Assembly (NCBI GenBank): GCA_028673005.1
Contig: CM054116.1
Coordinates: 83,278,572 to 83,342,571, forward strand
DNA: 64,000 nucleotides
DNA from: Tanypteryx hageni
Taxonomy: Eukaryota; Arthropoda; Insecta; Odonata; Petaluridae
Direction of reading: 5' to 3'
The position numbers and the translations under genes were made by a program. This document shows, in pieces, positions 42,645-54,500 of the stretch. How positions within the stretch are numbered: position 1 is the stretch's first letter; each line of letters starts with the position of its first letter. A model generated the notes under the pieces. The model was not told where the DNA came from. It was given only the letters and a program-made list of their open reading frames with translations, and did not search any database.

Positions 42645-45153
42645 ACTCGAGCAGTTATATTCACTCCTGAGAATGTCTTGAAATAGTCTTCTCAGAGGCA
42701 ACAGGAAGTTATCTGACAAACTTCATCTTGAACAGGTATATTCTCTTCTGAGAAGTCTTGCAGGGAATAGTCTTCTCTGGGGCAACAGGAAGTCTCCTGC
42801 TAAACCTTATCTTGAGCAGGTATATTCTCTCCTGAGAATAAGTCCTGCAAGGAATAGTCTTATCCAGGACAACAGGAAGTTACCTTCTCGAGATTAAGTC
42901 CAAGGGTGACTCACTTCCTGTTCTCTTGGATAAGACTACTAATAAGTGAGCTTCATAATATAAGACAGCACTCTTGAAGAAAGTCAAGCCTGCATACTAT
43001 AATCTTTAAGAGAGTCGAGCCTTCATACTATAAGACAGCACTCTCTAAGAGAGTCGAGCCTCCATACTATAAGACAGCACTCTCTAAGAGAGTCGAGCCT
43101 CCATACTATAAGACAGCACTCTCTAAGAGAGTCGAGCCTCCATACTATAAGACAGCACTCTCTAAGAGAGTCGAGCCTCCATACTATAAGACAGCACTCT
43201 CTAAGAGAGTCGAGCCTCCATACTATAAGACAGCACTCTCTAAGAGAGTCGAGCCTCCATACTATAAGACAGCACTCTCTAAGAGAGTCGAGCCTCCATA
43301 CTATAAGACAGCACTCTCTAAGAGAGTCGAGCCTCCATACTATAAGACAGCACTCTCTAAGAGAGTCGAGCCTCCATACTATAAGACAGCACTCTCTAAG
43401 AGAGTCGAGCCTCCATACTATAAGACAGCACTCTCTAAGAGAGTCGAGCCTCCATACTATAAGACAGCACTCTCTAAGAGAGTCGAGCCTCCATACTATA
43501 AGACAGCACTCTCTAAGAGAGTCGAGCCTCCATACTATAAGACAGCACTCTCTAAGAGAGTCGAGCCTCCATACTATAAGACAGCACTCTCTAAGAGAGT
43601 CGAGCCTCCATACTATAAGACAGCACTCTCTAAGAGAGTCGAGCCTCCATACTATAAGACAGCACTCTCTAAGAGAGTCGAGCCTCCATACTATAAGACA
43701 GCACTCTCTAAGAGAGTCGAGCCTCCATACTATAAGACAGCACTCTCTAAGAGAGTCGAGCCTCCATACTATAAGACAGCACTCTCTAAGAGAGTCGAGC
43801 CTCCATACTATAAGACAGCACTCTCTAAGAGAGTCGAGCCTCCATACTATAAGACAGCACTCTCTAAGAGAGTCGAGCCTCCATACTATAAGACAGCACT
43901 CTCTAAGAGAGTCGAGCCTCCATACTATAAGACAGCACTCTCTAAGAGAGTCGAGCCTCCATACTATAAGACAGCACTCTCTAAGAGAGTCGAGCCTCCA
44001 TACTATAAGACAGCACTCTCTAAGAGAGTCGAGCCTCCATACTATAAGACAGCACTCTCTAAGAGAGTCGAGCCTCCATACTATAAGACAGCACTCTCTA
44101 AGAGAGTCGAGCCTCCATACTATAAGACAGCACTCTCTAAGAGAGTCGAGCCTCCATACTATAAGACAGCACTCTCTAAGAGAGTCGAGCCTCCATACTA
44201 TAAGACAGCACTCTCTAAGAGAGTCGAGCCTCCATACTATAAGACAGCACTCTCTAAGAGAGTCGAGCCTCCATACTATAAGACAGCACTCTCTAAGAGA
44301 GTCGAGCCTCCATACTATAAGACAGCACTCTCTAAGAGAGTCGAGCCTCCATACTATAAGACAGCACTCTCTAAGAGAGTCGAGCCTCCATACTATAAGA
44401 CAGCACTCTCTAAGAGAGTCGAGCCTCCATACTATAAGACAGCACTCTCTAAGAGAGTCGAGCCTCCATACTATAAGACAGCACTCTCTAAGAGAGTCGA
44501 GCCTCCATACTATAAGACAGCACTCTCTAAGAGAGTCGAGCCTCCATACTATAAGACAGCACTCTCTAAGAGAGTCGAGCCTCCATACTATAAGACAGCA
44601 CTCTCTAAGAGAGTCGAGCCTCCATACTATAAGACAGCACTCTCTAAGAGAGTCGAGCCTCCATACTATAAGACAGCACTCTCTAAGAGAGTCGAGCCTC
44701 CATACTATAAGACAGCACTCTCTAAGAGAGTCGAGCCTCCATACTATAAGACAGCACTCTCTAAGAGAGTCGAGCCTCCATACTATAAGACAGCACTCTC
44801 TAAGAGAGTCGAGCCTCCATACTATAAGACAGCACTCTCTAAGAGAGTCGAGCCTCCATACTATAAGACAGCACTCTCTAAGAGAGTCGAGCCTCCATAC
44901 TATAAGACAGCACTCTCTAAGAGAGTCGAGCCTCCATACTATAAGACAGCACTCTCTAAGAGAGTCGAGCCTCCATACTATAAGACAGCACTCTTAAGAT
45001 AAGTGAGCTTTCATATATTACAACAGTAGTATTATCCAAGAGAACAGGAAGTAGGTTACCCACTGATTTGATCTCGAGAAGGTGACTTCCTGTTGCCCCG
45101 GATAAGGCTATTCCCTGCAGGTCTTACTCGGCAGAGAATATACCTGCTTGAGT
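42645..45153. mobile_element. Inverted-repeat (foldback-like) element with a 39-bp satellite core
   Basis: The left arm innermost copy (about 42811-42975: ttgagcaggtatattctctc ... tcttggataagactac ... aagtgagctt) is matched by the reverse complement of the right arm (44990-45153) over about 165 bp with minor differences. Outward on the left the outer ~84-bp part of the arm is present three times in tandem (starting near 42645, 42731 and 42815); the right side has one. Between the arms lies the 39-bp array. There is no coding sequence. Outer ends are actcgagcag and cactcaagcag, inverted. The target duplication could not be set, so the superfamily is open. Confidence 0.8.
42962..44994. repeat. 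39-bp satellite array, about 51 units
   Basis: The unit contains gacagcactctctaagagag and tcgagcctccatactataa. The first two units, at the left edge, are diverged and one is shortened to 31 bp. From 43032 to the last start at 44982 unit starts fall exactly every 39 bp (50 steps). I see no base difference among the inner units. Each unit holds the inverted repeat CTCTCT-A-AGAGAG. The array ends abruptly at both sides, in the inverted-repeat arms. Confidence 0.97.
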
Positions 45154-46620
45154 GTGACATGACAGAGGTACTTGAAAAGAATTACAATTTATTTGACATG
45201 AAATTTTTAATCTAAAAAATTTTATACATTTAGTTGACATGTTTAATTATATAATTATTTATACATTTAGTTAGTTAACATAGTGGTCCTGGTCTCTCTT
45301 GGAGCAGCATTGCACAGTCAGGAGTTGTCAATGTTTCTTAGAGTTTCTGCATTCTCTCTCCGGGTCCCTGAAACAAAGGAACCCTTAATTTTAAATGATG
45401 CTATTAGTAACAATTTTCCCCATTGTACCATAATGCTATAAGCTCATTTTGAAGATTTTTAGATGTAAACTTATGTGGATTACAAACTCTTCAAGTACAA
45501 TATTTCTGAATTAGGTTTCCTCAAATGACGTTCACACGAATGGATTATTTGCATTAGGTGAATGCTTGGAACTTTTACATCGTTGCCCTCAAGTGTTGGC
45601 ACTAATTAGATAGGCAAATGTTCTCCCTGCTAATAATTTCTAATGTAGATTTTCCTTGGAAACCATAATATTTTAACAGTAACTGTTATTTTTAAAGGAA
45701 AATAACAATTGAAACTATATTTTACTAGATTGTTAAGGAGTAAAATGCTATTCAGAGCTTACATAGGTAAACAACAAACATTGGTAAACTAACAAGTTTA
45801 TATATATTATATAATATTAGAGAAACTAAAATTCTGGCACACTTTATTATTTCTTTTTAATCATGCAACATTATATTTTGGCTTCTACTGCTCCAATAGT
45901 GACATTTTCTGTTATGCCTCTTGCAAGACTGTGAATAACGATTACATGAATGATAAATATATTAATCAAATATCCTTTAAGAATTTTAACCCATTATATA
46001 TATTTCCTGCTGCTTACTATTACCCTCTGGCCATTATTGAGCATTTATCCATCATTCACAGCCTTATCAGTCATAGCTCATGATTTGGTCGCCAGGTCAC
46101 TGATAAATACTGCAATATAAGTCAAAGAACGGAGCAGACAAGAAACTGCCAGCTTAAAGAAGTGTATTGCACAAAATGCAATACGCTTCGATAAGCTGGA
46201 ACATCCAAAGTGATCAGCCTAATTCATGCTGGAAACAATGTGGTCGATTTACATACGACCTTTTATGTGTGAAAAATGTAACGTTTTTTTACACCCAGAG
46301 TGTCAGAAACCCTATCATATACTTCATTCTGCTTGTAACACAACATAAATTAGAAATTAAATAAGAGGAATAAAATGCATTGATGAACCACGTCCTATTA
46401 TCCTAAAGAATATGCAATTATGCTACATAATTGGTTGATAATTCGCTGTAAATCAGACTACAAGTTTTCTGATAACAGAATAGCTCTGTACGGCTGAATG
46501 ATCTGATATTTGGATTCGAAACAGCGGAAAAACGCTTGTGTGACCACACAATTAGTCTTACTCCTCTGTTCGGACTGCTTTCGATAGCTTCGCATTTTGT
46601 GATTTCCGAATGTTTTACAA
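45154..46620. other. AT-rich intergenic DNA
   Basis: No coding or mobile sequence was recognised. Confidence 0.4.
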
Positions 46621-46710
46621 GTGACAAGAGTTAGCCAGCGGCCAATAAAACTGAGTTTGGAAGTGAAATCAGATGTAGTTCGACGTATGAAGAATGGTCC
46701 TGCTGACACC
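46621..46710 (+). pseudogene. Possible pogo/CENP-B-type helix-turn-helix fragment
   Basis: On the + strand SQRPIKLSLEVKSDVVRRMK followed by NG resembles the first helix-turn-helix of Tigger/jerky transposases (R-x-LSLE-K-x-x-V-R-x-ENG). The following residues do not fit any transposase. No TIR is visible, so only this fragment is proposed. Confidence 0.4.
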
Positions 46711-47561
46711 AAATGGGTTCTCTGCCCGAAACCCCTTATACCATTGATTCATACGCGAAAAAACTGCATCGATTTGCGAGGCATCCTCGACTTAAATCCG
46801 GAGATGCATGTAGTAAGAAAGCCGTTTCAGAGAAGAGCGTAATGTGAATATGCTAGAAAGTCCTTATGAAATATGTCATTTCTATCTCCAGAGTAGCTCA
46901 AAATATATCACATTGCGAGCGCAAAGGTATTTCCAAAATTCGCAAGTATGGCTAGAAATAAATTTCATTGCGCTAAGTAATATAGGAACCCTGCTAAAAT
47001 AATTGAATCATCTCCCAATGAAATTAGTTACAATCTGAAACGCGAGTGTTTAGATTTTCATCCAATAACAATTACATTACCGCGGTTAGCAAAATCTACA
47101 AATTACTGCGTATTTTCAAGCAATTACAAATGTGTGTAATTTAATTACAATAGATATAACCGTATTAAATTTATATGAAGGGTGGAAGTCATTTTGCAAA
47201 TATGTATAAGTATATAATAATTTTGAAGGAAGAGTTTGTGCGACGGTTCCAAAACTTCCAAACTCATGGTGCGATGTTCAGATATATTTTATACCCTGAT
47301 AAAGCAAAAGTAAATCATTTCGAGTTGCAGTACTTCCAGTTTCTTTGAATTGAATCTTTGGAGATGGAATTGATCGATTTTTCAAAGTTCAGACTTGTTA
47401 GTCGATACGTTTTCAGCTATGAGGGATTTCCAAAAACCGGTACTAGATATCTGCTCATGTACTTGGTCTCAGCTACCATCAAAATTCTCGGTACTGGTTA
47501 CTGGCATTAAAAATGGAAGGATGACAGAGTCTTTATTATTTCTAAAAAACAAACATATTGA
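46711..47561. other. AT-rich, nothing recognised
   Basis: No feature was seen. Confidence 0.4.
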
Positions 47562-47782
47562 TATTTTTTAAAATACGTTCGTAATTTATATTGAAATGTC
47601 TTATTAAATGTAACCGAAGGAGTTGCTGACATGTTGAACAAAAATAATGTTTTAACCGAATTTTATTTTAAGTGGCACGCGTAGTGGCAAGCGACAAAAC
47701 ACCGTTGCCGACCCCTACATGTTTCTTGTATAGCTGAATCCCCCTTTTCGAAGGTCGCCTATCGACTGGAGGGAAAGTCCAA
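47562..47782 (+). repeat. Dispersed repeat, copy 1
   Basis: aaatacgttcgtaatttata, ttgaaatgtcttattaaatg, taaccgaaggagttgctgac, cctacatgtttcttgtatag and cgaaggtcgcctatcgactg are shared in the same order and orientation with 50872-51070. The two copies flank the hAT element at 48215-50755. Confidence 0.7.
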
Positions 47783-48206
47783 TATTTATTGAATATGCTA
47801 TTTTTAAAGTAACACGACGGGCCATAAAAACGAGAGATTAAAATAACCGATAACTCCAATTTTTAAACAAATTTAGAAATTCAATTTTAAACCTCAGCGT
47901 AAAAGAGTTACGAATTCTTAAAAAAATTATTGATTGCAATTTTTAACGCGATTTGAAAACACCTTGACAGAAAATGCGTATTTAGGCGTTCTTTACTAGC
48001 GGAGCGGTAGTAGGGGAACGTCCGTCGTAACTTTCATCTCCTGAACCACTGGACGGATTTTAAGTGTTAAGTGATTGTTAATAAAATTTATCGACCAATC
48101 GTGATAATAAATACATAATTAAATAAAATACATAATTACTTTAATAAACATACTCGCCCGGCGTCTGTCAAGCAACAATGAAATACCTCTCCCTAGCTCT
48201 TTTATG
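47783..48206. other. AT-rich, nothing firm
   Basis: The patch ctttcatctcctgaaccact ggacggatttta near 48030 reads like part of a dispersed repeat. No gene is supported. Confidence 0.35.
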
Positions 48207-48214
48207 ATCTAGAA

Positions 48215-50755
48215 CAGGGGTGGGCAACCTTATTTTACCGTGTAGCCACAGGTGTGGCGAATGAGGAGTAAAATTCGCCACAACAACAAAAAACTGAGGA
48301 ATCAGGTTGTTTGATCGAAAATTTAAAAAATGACACCGTTTGAACAAGTTTATTTAAACATGTACACATTGACTATTCAGTTACAAATGCTTCATATTAA
48401 ATATATAAAAATTGTTTAATATGAAAATATAAGAAATATTAATGCGAAATTTGACAATCAAATTCTCTGACAAGTTGCAGAAATATTGGCTGTATATCTA
48501 AGCTTAATGCACATCTGAGCTCCGCCTCCAAATTGACATCAACAATTTGAGATCTGAATTTTGACTTGATAAATCCCATCATAGAGAACGTTGATTCACA
48601 CACCCAAGTCGACCCAAACATGGACAATAATTTTGAAATGCCCAATTTCAAAGTTGGCAGATCCTTCTCAGTCAGGATAAATTTCCACATCTCTGTAACT
48701 GATGAATTCTGCCGAATTTTCAAGTGTTCCAGACTGTGAAGGCAAAGTAAATCGTTTTCAAACCCACGCTTATCTTAAGACAGAAGGATGGCAATTTCCT
48801 TGCTTGAATTAGCAATATCAAAATGAAATTAAATCAGAAAAGCGAGATTCAAATTTTCGAGTCCGATTTTTAATCCAGTTTACATATAATTCCCGCTTCA
48901 CGTCTAGTAGACTACTCTCTTCATTTTTTTCTACAAATCTATCCAGATTCGCAAAATGAGTCAAATCATCCCTCTGAGTTTGTAAAAGAAGAAGTTTCAC
49001 TTTTAATTTGAATTCTGCAATATGCTGCGCTTGCTCACATATTACTTTTCCCTGAAGCTTTACGTTTAATTCATTTAGGTGAGCTATGATATCGCACAGA
49101 AAATGTAAATCACACTGCCATAAAGGGTTCTTAATGTCAAAATGTCTGACGTTTCTCAACAAGAAAATCTCGAATTTGAGGAAGAAAATATAGAAATCTT
49201 TCCAGTAATTTTCCTCTGTTCAACCATCTCACATTCGCAAAGTCCATAAGATCCTCGAAATCATAGTCCCCGCATTCTTTCAAAGCCTCAACAAACTGTC
49301 AGTGGATGAGAGAACTTCCACTTCGGATATAATTCACTATTTTCACTACCATATCCATCATATTTTTAATGTGTCGGTTCCAGGCATTTGAGCATACAAA
49401 TTCTCCTGATGCAGAATGCAATGGAATGAGGGCAACAGCGTTATCATGTCATTCTCATTCAAGTAGACCTTTAACAGAGAAACAAATCCCGATTTACTTC
49501 CAATCATTGCAGGTGCACCATCCGTTGTAACAGAAGCTAGTTTTTTCAGATCGAGGTCACATCTTTTTGAAGCTTCAAAATATTTTTTGAGTGTATCAGT
49601 TCCACACGTTCGACCTCGCATTCCAGAAAGTACAAGAAATTCTTCACGAATTGTAAGATCGGGGAGCACATACCGAACCCAAAAGGTTAACTGCGCCGTA
49701 TCAGTAAGTAAGGGAAAAACACAAACATTCTTTCAATTGATTAAACAGCTGCTTTTCTATGTTTTTAGATAATTCCAGCACTCTGCGAACAATCGTCATG
49801 CGACTTAGTTGCAAATTCTTCACTTTTAGCAGGATATCATTCTTCACCTGTGAATCGTAATTCTCCAACAGTTTCCATCACCATGATCAAAAGTTCCTTA
49901 ACCGTCTCAGCATCGGAAAATGGTTTCTTCTGAGCCAAAATCCAGGCTGCGTTATAGCTAGCCAACGTCACCAGCTCATTCGACGAAAGAAACTGCTTCA
50001 AGCTGTTCTTCTGATCATGAAGTTTATTTATTAACTATTATTAATTAATTTGACTGCCTATGTCTATATCTAATAACATATTATGCTATTAGATATATGC
50101 ATGTTATTCTTTGAAATAAAATTAGAAAGTGCTGTTTTTCGTAAAATTGGAACGTGCTTTTTAATAATAAATTATATTGAATAACTTACACAAATAATTA
50201 ATTAAAAATTAATAAATAGTTTTTTATTTGCCGGTCAAATTAATTAATAAAATAACTAATAAATTTATTAATAATACCCCATTAATAATTAAAAAATATC
50301 TAAACTAATAAAATCAAAACATAATTTTATTCATAATCAACGTGAAGAGACTTTGTAAGAAACCTGAGAAGAGATTTTCTTGATTTGATTTGAAACGATC
50401 TTTTTCACCAATAATATGAAATAAGATAGTTTTCGTAAGAAGCGACAATATGATGTATTTAATTTTTCGTGAAAGTAAGTTTCATAATGGCCTTTATTGG
50501 AGTAGGAGACATTCCGGTCAGCCTTTTTTTCGAGTAGTACACCTTCCGCTGAGGAGTATACATAAGCAGCAGGGCACTATACATCACCCCTTTCCAATAA
50601 TATGCAAGAATTGTCACGTTGCAAGCAGCACAAGACTTCAAAAAAGTGACGTTACATTTTATTGCAGGAAGTAAAATATGAAAAACACTTATTCGGCACA
50701 CTTTCATAGCCAATTCGCCACTTGTGGCGATTGGCGACGGGGTTGCCCACCTCTG
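48215..50755 (-). mobile_element. hAT transposon with perfect 8-bp target duplication
   Basis: The termini CAGGGGTGGGCAACC and GGTTGCCCACCTCTG are inverted repeats (one base difference). The 8-bp duplication atctagaa lies at 48207-48214 and 50756-50763. Just inside both ends are further inverted blocks (ccacaggtgtggcgaat / gccacttgtggcgattggcg). The length is 2541 bp with a decayed transposase on the minus strand; the promoter-side 700 bp (50040-50700) are AT-rich with no zinc finger seen. Confidence 0.92.
48439..50040 (-). pseudogene. hAT transposase (GTF2IRD2/ZBED-like lineage), broken
   Basis: In order on the minus strand: KQFLSSNELVTLASYNAAWI and LAQKKPFSDAETVKELL (start of the catalytic fold); several stops; then 49669-49358 with LDLKKLASVTTDGAPAMIGS (the catalytic D-GAPAM motif) and LPSFHCILHQENL. 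Next comes an RSG...QF...DFANVRWLNRGKLLERF segment with one stop, then 49162-48818 (FDIKNPLWQCDLHFLCDIIA). Last is the C-terminal dimerisation region 48723-48439 (STWVCESTFSMMGFIKSKFR, ELRCALSLDIQPIF). The order is that of a full hAT transposase lacking its N-terminal BED finger. At least four disruptions make it non-functional. Confidence 0.88.
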
Positions 50756-50871
50756 ATCTAGAAGGTATAGATTTAAAAATATTTATTCGGAAAGGGGACA
50801 ACATTTACTACAAGATAGTCCGCGAGACCACTTAATTACGAGTTATAGTTTTCTAGATAAAAATTTAAATT

Positions 50872-51070
50872 GGTTTTTTTAAAATACATTCGTAATTTAT
50901 GTTGAAATGTCTTATAAATGTAACCGTAAGGGCTGCTGACATTGGTAAAAAGTGGCCCCTACTCCTACATGTTTCTTATATATTAGGACACACGCTACTC
51001 AGCTGACTCCCTCTTTACCTAGCAACTCATTCCCCTCCGAAGGTCGCCTACCGATTGGAGGGAAAGTCAC
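50872..51070 (+). repeat. Dispersed repeat, copy 2
   Basis: The copy matches 47562-47782 in the same orientation; see that entry. It contains an extra aggacacacgctactcagct segment. Confidence 0.7.
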
Positions 51071-51086
51071 CCGAACTTATTTCCTA

Positions 51087-51375
51087 CTTCCCTGCGTCAA
51101 CTCGGTTGGCGGAGTGGGTAAGGTACCTGCCCCCCAATGCCGAGGAAGCGGGTTCGATCCCGACGGTGGAATCGTGCGCTCACGTGGAGCTAGGCTGAAA
51201 AAAGCCCCGTCGAGAACAGTCGTTTACGCCCGCCCAGAGGACGGCGGTATTTTTTCAGCCTATCGATTCCACCGTTGTGATCGGCCCGCTTCTGCATTGG
51301 TTGGGCGGGACTTGCCCACCTCGCTGGCTGAGTTGGCCTCTGTGGCGGGATTTTGCACCCGCTAATAAAGTAATT
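51087..51375 (+). mobile_element. tRNA-derived SINE, family 2
   Basis: A perfect tRNA A box, TGGCGGAGTGG, is at 51107-51117 and a perfect B box, GGTTCGATCC, at 51151-51160. The tRNA-unrelated body that follows contains an internal hairpin-like pair: gtggaatcg / cgattccac. It does not fold as a whole tRNA: no acceptor stem is seen. It is followed by an 18-bp minisatellite (51393-51554) which may be its tail. Confidence 0.8.
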
Positions 51376-51392
51376 AAATTTTGACAACTATT

Positions 51393-51554
51393 TCGGAGAC
51401 GGCAAAAAAATCGGAGACGGCAAAAAAATCGGAGACGGCAAAAAAATCGGAGACGGCAAAAAAATCGGAGACGGCAAAAAAATCGGAGACGGCAAAAAAA
51501 TCGGAGACGGCAAAAAAATCGGAGACAGCAAAAAAATCGGAGACGGCAAAAAAA
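51393..51554. repeat. 18-bp minisatellite, nine units
   Basis: The unit tcggagacggcaaaaaaa is repeated nine times in a row from 51393; one unit has agacagc for agacggc and the last is one A longer. Because 18 is divisible by three, it is open on both strands (repeating SETAKK on +, FAVSDF on -), which is not evidence of coding. It sits between a + strand SINE and the 3' end of a minus-strand LINE, and either could own it as a tail. Confidence 0.95.
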
Positions 51555-51599
51555 ATCGAGAGTCCTCCTTTCCCTATCCTATCATTGCGAAACAAGTTA

Positions 51600-54500
51600 T
51601 AACCGGGTATTTCTACAGAGGAGCTCGAGATAGTGGGTTTCAGCCACGTCTCGGAAATGGTAATAGCATGTTGCCCTGCAATTCACCTAATTGGTGGGTG
51701 GCAGGGGGTGCAATAACCTACCTAAAGATTGCCTATCGCAGGTTGAAATTTTCTATTGTGATCTCGTATTTTCCTCGGAAAGAACGAGCCTGGATAACGC
51801 TCCCTCCTACAATCGATCTCTCGTATCTTATCGTCATGATCGTTCCTACCTATATACGTTGGTGCTTCAATTATTCCTACAACCTCTCGTCTTTTAGACA
51901 TTCCGATCTATATTTCTCCAGAAGCCGCAACGTTGAGTGCAATCTACGATCCTCCAGTGGTACCCAGTTCAAATCCCTCAATAATGAGGTGACGCTTTCC
52001 TTATGTTCGTACTTTTGTTTTACGAATTCAAATTGAATTATATGTCCCTTCTCGTACAGATCCCATATGCATGAGGCGTATTCCACTTGAGGTCTAACCA
52101 GCGATAAGTAACATGTTTCGCGTACTTTTTCTGTACTTTTTCCGTACTATCCTACCTATGAAAGCCAGTTTCTTGTTGGCCGCACCTATAACTCGACGAA
52201 TGTGCATGTCCCATGAAAGATCTCGAGAAATGGTTACTTCTTAATATTTTACATACTCGGCTGCTTGAATATTTATTCCATCTATTTTATACTCGAAACC
52301 TACTTCTATGTTCTTACTTTTTCAGAACGTAACTGCGGCACTTTTAGTGTAATTAATTTCAACTTGCCAGCGACTGATGGTCCTGGTTTTTATGTCTTTA
52401 TATAGAACGGTATCATCGGCCAAAAGTCTAATTTTACTACGAACTACCGAGCAGATATCATTCACAAAGATTAAGAAAAGTAGAGGGCCCAATACACTTC
52501 CCTGAGGAACACCCGACGCAACTTTAACGGGGTACGAGTATTTCCCATCGATGACAACTATTTGTTCTCTATTAGAGAGTAAATCTCTCACCCAACTGCC
52601 AACTGTCGGATTGATACCATATTGTCCTAACTTCGCAATTAATTTCTTATGAACACCTTTCTGAAGTCAATGAAAAACATGAGTATTTTTCTCTCCGCAT
52701 CGCAACAAATCGTCCACGAACAAGCATGCTCTGACTCTCTGGAATCCGTGCTGGCATCCGCTAAGCAATGAGTGACTATCTAAATAGTGCATTACAGAAC
52801 TAAAGATTATGTGCTCAAGTATCTTGCACGATAATGAAGTTAGGGAAATTGGCCTATAATTTTCGGGGTTCTCTTATGGATGGGCGTAACGTGTGCCAAC
52901 GTCTTCCAATCTTTAGGAACTACACCTTCGATAATGGATTTCTCAAATATAATTTTTAAATACGGCGCGATTTCATAAGCTAACTCTTTCAATACTCACG
53001 CGGGTATTTCCTCCGGTCCAGCAGATTTATTTGATTTAACTGAATGAAGTTGGAGAGCGGTACCATTTTCGGAAAATATCATCAGTCACCCTGATGCATA
53101 GGAATAAGAGTTTCACATTCATCGTCATTAGGAGTAAAAGCTTTCTGAAAGTATTGATTTAAAAGATTTGCTTTTTCCGCACTATCGTGAACTACATTTC
53201 CCGTTTCCGATCTCAGTGACGCAATAGTGGGGCCTCTACCTTGGACTTCTCTGACATAAGACCAAAATGCTTTCGGGTTCTCTTTCAAGTTATACCTGTA
53301 AAACCTTCTTTTTGTAATTGTTAAACGCATTACGCACTGACACTCTGGCTATGGAGCGCGCCTCCTTGTATTGCTGCCTTAACGTTGCAATCTGTTCGAC
53401 CGTAGCTGTTGAGGATGTGTTATTTACGCGAGAGTGGAGTTTTCTTTGCCGTCGGAGAGCACTCCTAACTTCCTGGTTGTACCATCTAGGTTCTGCATTT
53501 TCACGTTTCAGTTTGCTTGGAATAAATTTATCTGTACTATCTCGCAGAAAAGAACTAAAGTGAAATCAGCTTTGGCGAATACATAAAGCTTTCTTTGTGT
53601 TTGTGTTTCTCAATGTTTAGCTGAAACTCCACGTACCTTGTGATCGCTTATTCCCTCAGCAACAGATACCCTATTCATACGCTCAGGAAGATTAGTGCCC
53701 AATAAATCTAATATATTATTAAATCTCCAGGGAAATCTCGCTAACTGATACAATGAGTGCTTACCGAAAGTTTCTAGTAAAGCCTCGCACGATTCACGCT
53801 CTCTACCTCCGGGATAAAAGCAATCAATTGACGGATCGGGTACGAATCCTGCGCGAGTAGGATTTTTCTCAAGGTCACCCGGCCCTCTGTTTGCGTAGTT
53901 TGAGGAGACCGCGCAAATTCAGCTGTTCCGTCCTTCGGAAGGGACATTAAGCTGTTGGCCCCCTGGTGTTCTTCGTAAGAGCAGGCAAATGCCGGCACCG
54001 GGTTTCCCTCCTCCCTCCCCGGTTATTCATTGCACTACCTCTGAGATACCCATTTGTGCTGTAAGAGAGGCGGATTGACTGGGCATTCAAATGAAAATAA
54101 AGAAGATTGAAATCGCCCCCGATTATAATGGCTTTATCTTTATTAATCGAACTTAGCGTCGCCACTTGTTTCTCTAGATAATAAATAATTTCCACGCTCG
54201 CATTTGGTGGTCTATAAAAGGCGCATATATTTACAGTCGCTCCCTTTCACACTACACCAAACACTTGCGTCTTCGTCGTCATTAATCTGTATTGAGTAAC
54301 TTTCGTATTTATTGCTAACTGCTATAAAGACTCCACCTCCCGACCAGTTACATCGACCTTTTCTAAAAACGCTATAGTCACCAGGAAAGATCTCCTGACT
54401 GGCTATGTCCGCCGTTAGCCAACTTTCTGTACCTATCACTACGTCAGCACGCAAACTACGAATAAAATGTTCAAGTTCGGCCTCCTTCCTGCGAATGCTG

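Noticed and set aside
42962..44994. CRISPR array
   Set aside because: The 39-bp units are contiguous and identical with no variable spacers, and the context is eukaryotic.
51374..51602. Repetitive SETAKK or FAVSDF protein
   Set aside because: The open frames on both strands arise because the 18-bp unit is a multiple of three and contains no stop; nothing indicates translation.
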